From Tetramitus jugosus (Eukaryota > Heterolobosea > Eutetramitea > Acrasida > Vahlkampfiidae), in contig OW569353.1 of NCBI GenBank assembly GCA_937625935.1, positions 1 to 64,000 on the forward strand: a DNA stretch of 64,000 bases. Reading direction: 5' to 3'. Below are positions 61,528 to 64,000 of this stretch, one piece after another. A program made the translations under genes and the position numbers. Under the pieces are notes generated by a model, which did not search any database, was not told the DNA's origin, and worked only from the letters and a program-made list of their open reading frames with translations. Position 1 is the first letter of the stretch. Every line of letters begins with the position of its first letter.

Positions 61528-61976
61528 GATGATGATGATTTGTTGTTGTTTGTTATGATGTCACGTGTTGTTTGATATTTTTTTTTTTGAAGATTTCTTT
61601 CTTTGAATCTCAGAAACCAGTTTCGGAGGAAAAAGCCGGAGTATCAAAAACCGTAGTTCGGCTACCTGTGGATACCTTACGGATGTGCAAAGGAAAATGG
61701 ACACCGATACCGTATTATGTTGATAAGTTGCTTGGACATGAATTTTTATCATAATAGTACATTAAGTTAGATATAGGTCGTTTTCATCTCGCCCAGAATC
61801 TGCAGGAGAAAGCCGATAGAATACTCAAAAATGTCTCTCATTTGTTTTGAACAAAGGAAGGAGACTACGGACAGTAAAAGTAGTTTTTGCTTTGTGGTGA
61901 TAGTGGTAATAGCGAGCTAGCTAGAGAGCCACAAGCAACCACGAGCAAATCAATATTGAGAAAACTCACTCGTCTC
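61528..61976. other. Intergenic region, nothing recognised
   Basis: This 449-bp stretch between two minus-strand genes holds only short frames without domains. No RNA gene was recognised. Confidence 0.4.
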
Positions 61977-63210
61977 TCATTCAATCAAGGAGCCCGAGTT
62001 ATGAGGAGTGACCGATGGTTCCACCTGTTGACGCGATGCAACACTCTCAAACTGAACAGTCACAGAAAAGGTCTCAGGGTACTTTTTGTTGTGCTTTGCA
62101 TCCTTGTAAATCTTGTCCAATTCCAACTTTGGCAGAGTAATCGTATAATCGTCAATAAACTGAGTGTTCAACCAGAATTGACCCAACTTTTTATACTTTG
62201 CCCCATCTTGCTTCATCAACATAATCTTAAAGTCATCACTGACCACCGTGTTACACTTCATTTCAACGCTTGCATCAGTGACATCATATGCGACACCTTG
62301 AGTATGATTGGACGACTTGGCATCATCACTCTCATGATACTCATAAGTCACCTTGAACTCTGAATTGTAGACGCGGAAACTTAGTTTGGCTTTGAAGAGT
62401 GGAGCCGGATGCAGAGTAATCTTCTTGATGCGGAGTGCTTGATTGTCCGGATGGGGCGTCTCGAAATGACCATCCCAATTCACATCCTTGTTCAACTCGA
62501 GAACACGTCCCAAGTAGCGCACATAGCGTTGTTGACTAGGGATCGTTACGCCCTTCTTGTTCAGAGTTCTCGCAATGGCATAGAACTGTAGTGAATCAGT
62601 TGCAGTGGGCTGCATCTTTGAAAATAGCATGTAGGCGCAAATCATGACACCTGTTCGACCCTTTCCAGCCTTACAATGAATCACACCAATGTGTTTCTCA
62701 TTGTCCAACAACCATTTGTGAACATCTTGACAGAATGGAACAACAATGGACCATTTGGGTGCTTCATGATCATAAAATGAAAATGATTCTTCTACTCTAC
62801 CAAAAAATCTCTCCTTTTTATAGTGTCTCTCTGCACATAGATTATAGAGCTTGTAGCAGTCATTGTGTCTCGTGTTGAGAAATCGTTGAACTTCAGGCAT
62901 TGGATTTCTGAATAATCGTTCATAGTTTTCACTTGGAAAACCCATGGCAATAATATTATCAGTTACATCTATACATACATACATACATATATATATTATT
63001 CATCAAATATATCATCATTATTATGGATACAATTGAGGGATACATGTGAGTTGCGTGTCAGTTGGTTGTTTTGTCAATTATTAGATGATTATATGATGAT
63101 TATATGATGATGATAGGATACACACAAGTTAAATCTAGGTCAAAACCATGTTCATTGTCTTGATATCGTTTCTTCTTCTTTGATACGAGCCTCCTGAGTA
63201 CAATGGACAT
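61977..63210 (-). CDS. PTEN: PTEN-like phosphatidylinositol-3,4,5-trisphosphate 3-phosphatase
   Basis: Two exons on the minus strand, 63210-63126 and 62968-61977, flank a 157-bp intron in phase 1 and give 358 residues. Exon 1 encodes MSIVLRRLVSKKKKRYQD, like PTEN's N-terminal PIP2-binding motif, then GFDLDLTY. The splice continues VTDNIIAMGFP, restoring the family sequence. The catalytic loop HCKAGKGRTG is complete, with both Lys residues that favour the acidic lipid, followed by VMICAYML. A C2 domain follows (LRIKKITLHPAPLF onward), and the C-terminal tail is short compared with human PTEN. The enzyme removes the 3-phosphate of PIP3 at the plasma membrane and sets front-rear polarity in crawling amoebae. 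Confidence 0.93.
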
Positions 63211-64000
63211 TTTTCTTTGAGAAAATATAAATAGAGCTGTTTGCTTGCTGTTGTTGTTTGTTGCTGTTTGGTTTGTTTTGACTGTGCAGTGTCTGTCAAA
63301 AAAGTGCTGTCTATATCTCAAAGTGGGTGGTGCCTATCGTCTTGGAAGTGCTCTCTTTTTTGTTTGTTGTTTGCACGGTAAACAACCCGAATACGGTTTG
63401 GGAATTTTTTGGTCTTTGGCCAGAGTATTGAGAGGAGAGCTCTCTGTCCGCTGTTGGGAAATGTTGATGGATGATATGTTGTAAAAAATGGATTGCAACG
63501 ACATGAAAGGAGGCGGCGTTAGGAATGTCAAAAACAAGAAGAGACCAATAGGGAACAACAAGTAACAATGAAAGCCACAAGTTGACGAAGCGCAAATAGT
63601 TGATTGCCAAGGTATCGCCTGGCAGGGATAGCACTGGTGGAAGGAAGAACGTCGCAAAGTTACTCTTGACCGGCAACATTCATTTTCGGTTGAATGGCCA
63701 GCTTGGTCGGTGTTCACTTTTCAAGCGATGTGACATGTGATGGCTTCATATTTTCGATCAGGCACAAACAACTGCGTATTGTCGATCCATTACAAATAGA
63801 TGCTTCTCTTTTGGAGCACAGTAAGGATGTGGTGCACCAGCAGGACAGCATTTCATGTGTTTCTCTTGCCCTTCCATCAGTATCAAAGTTTTTACTCTTA
63901 CGGCACTTCCAGCAATTGATGGAACCGTAGCTCACCGCTTGATTCCCGCCACCACCAAAACAAGCATGAAAGAAACAGCAACACACGCATTTTGGACGAC
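63211..64000. other. Right end of window, no confident gene
   Basis: Several short overlapping frames occur. On the minus strand, 63679-63311 has two hydrophobic segments (LWLSLLLVVPYWSLLVF) and could be a membrane protein. Near 63990 a minus-strand ATG opens a short signal-peptide-like sequence (MRVLLFLSCLFWWW) that stops after 30 codons. Cys-rich frames around 63714-63986 may be exons of a gene that extends past the window. None can be supported alone. Confidence 0.3.

Noticed and set aside
61572-61754. Short ORFs in the gap between the PH-like gene and PTEN
   Set aside because: Two frames on opposite strands overlap, have no domain, and no start context stands out.

Overview
The window is one end of a eukaryotic chromosome. 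It opens with 780 bp of perfect telomeric repeat (CCCAAA on this strand, TTTGGG on the G-rich strand), passes through about 19 kb of subtelomeric material full of repeats and broken genes, and from about 20.1 kb becomes an ordinary gene-dense chromosome arm. The core genes use the standard code (TAA, TAG and TGA all act as stops), have few short GT-AG introns (79 to 173 bp in the cases resolved here), and encode proteins rich in Ser, Asn, Gln and Asp runs. The mix of kinase, PTEN, profilin, FYR and plant-like families (alliinase-like, MKP1-like, RUS1) fits a free-living protist such as a heterolobosean amoeba (Naegleria-like). That placement is inference; no sequence search could be run.

Layout. 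1-780 telomere. 781-3060 subtelomeric units containing palindromic minisatellites, inverted repeats and interstitial telomere repeats. 3.4-12.3 kb a foreign-looking island: a decayed VRR-NUC fragment, a GIY-YIG nuclease, an intact VRR-NUC nuclease, an unknown ORF, a frameshifted and truncated M13 metallopeptidase, a twice-frameshifted F-box/LRR gene, and several unknown ORFs. 12.3-14.9 kb decayed ORFs and repeat-rich non-coding DNA ending in another pair of interstitial telomere motifs. 15-20 kb a host-type gene graveyard: a broken membrane protein, an apparently intact TspO/MBR gene, a truncated peroxiredoxin-like gene, a broken coiled-coil gene, a decayed DDE transposase and LRR scraps.

20.1-63.2 kb intact core genes, in order: IFI44-like GTPase (-), alpha/beta hydrolase-like protein lacking the expected Ser (-), gelsolin/dual-specificity phosphatase (-), NAK-family kinase fused to ArfGAP (+), NDUFS4 (+), profilin (+), an unknown Cys-bearing protein (-), a secreted alliinase-like PLP enzyme (-), tRNA-Gly(GCC) (-), RNF115/126-like RING E3 (+), LRR/coiled-coil protein (-), PIG-N (-), FYR/WD40 protein (+), O-fucosyltransferase-like protein (+), F-box/LRR-like protein (+), intron-containing tRNA-Arg(CCU) (+), RUS1/DUF647 (-), a multipass membrane protein (-), ribosomal protein P2 (+), HEATR1/UTP10 (+), a PH-like membrane protein (-) and PTEN (-). 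Themes are actin and membrane signalling (profilin, gelsolin-phosphatase, PTEN, NAK-ArfGAP), ribosome production (P2, UTP10), and ER/Golgi modification (PIG-N, fucosyltransferase).

The core ORFs are free of frameshifts while most ORFs of the first 20 kb are broken, so the damage looks biological rather than a sequencing artefact. The best candidates for something undescribed are the nuclease-bearing subtelomeric island, the alternating palindrome minisatellites, the TTTGGG telomere, and the domain fusions NAK-ArfGAP and FYR-WD40.
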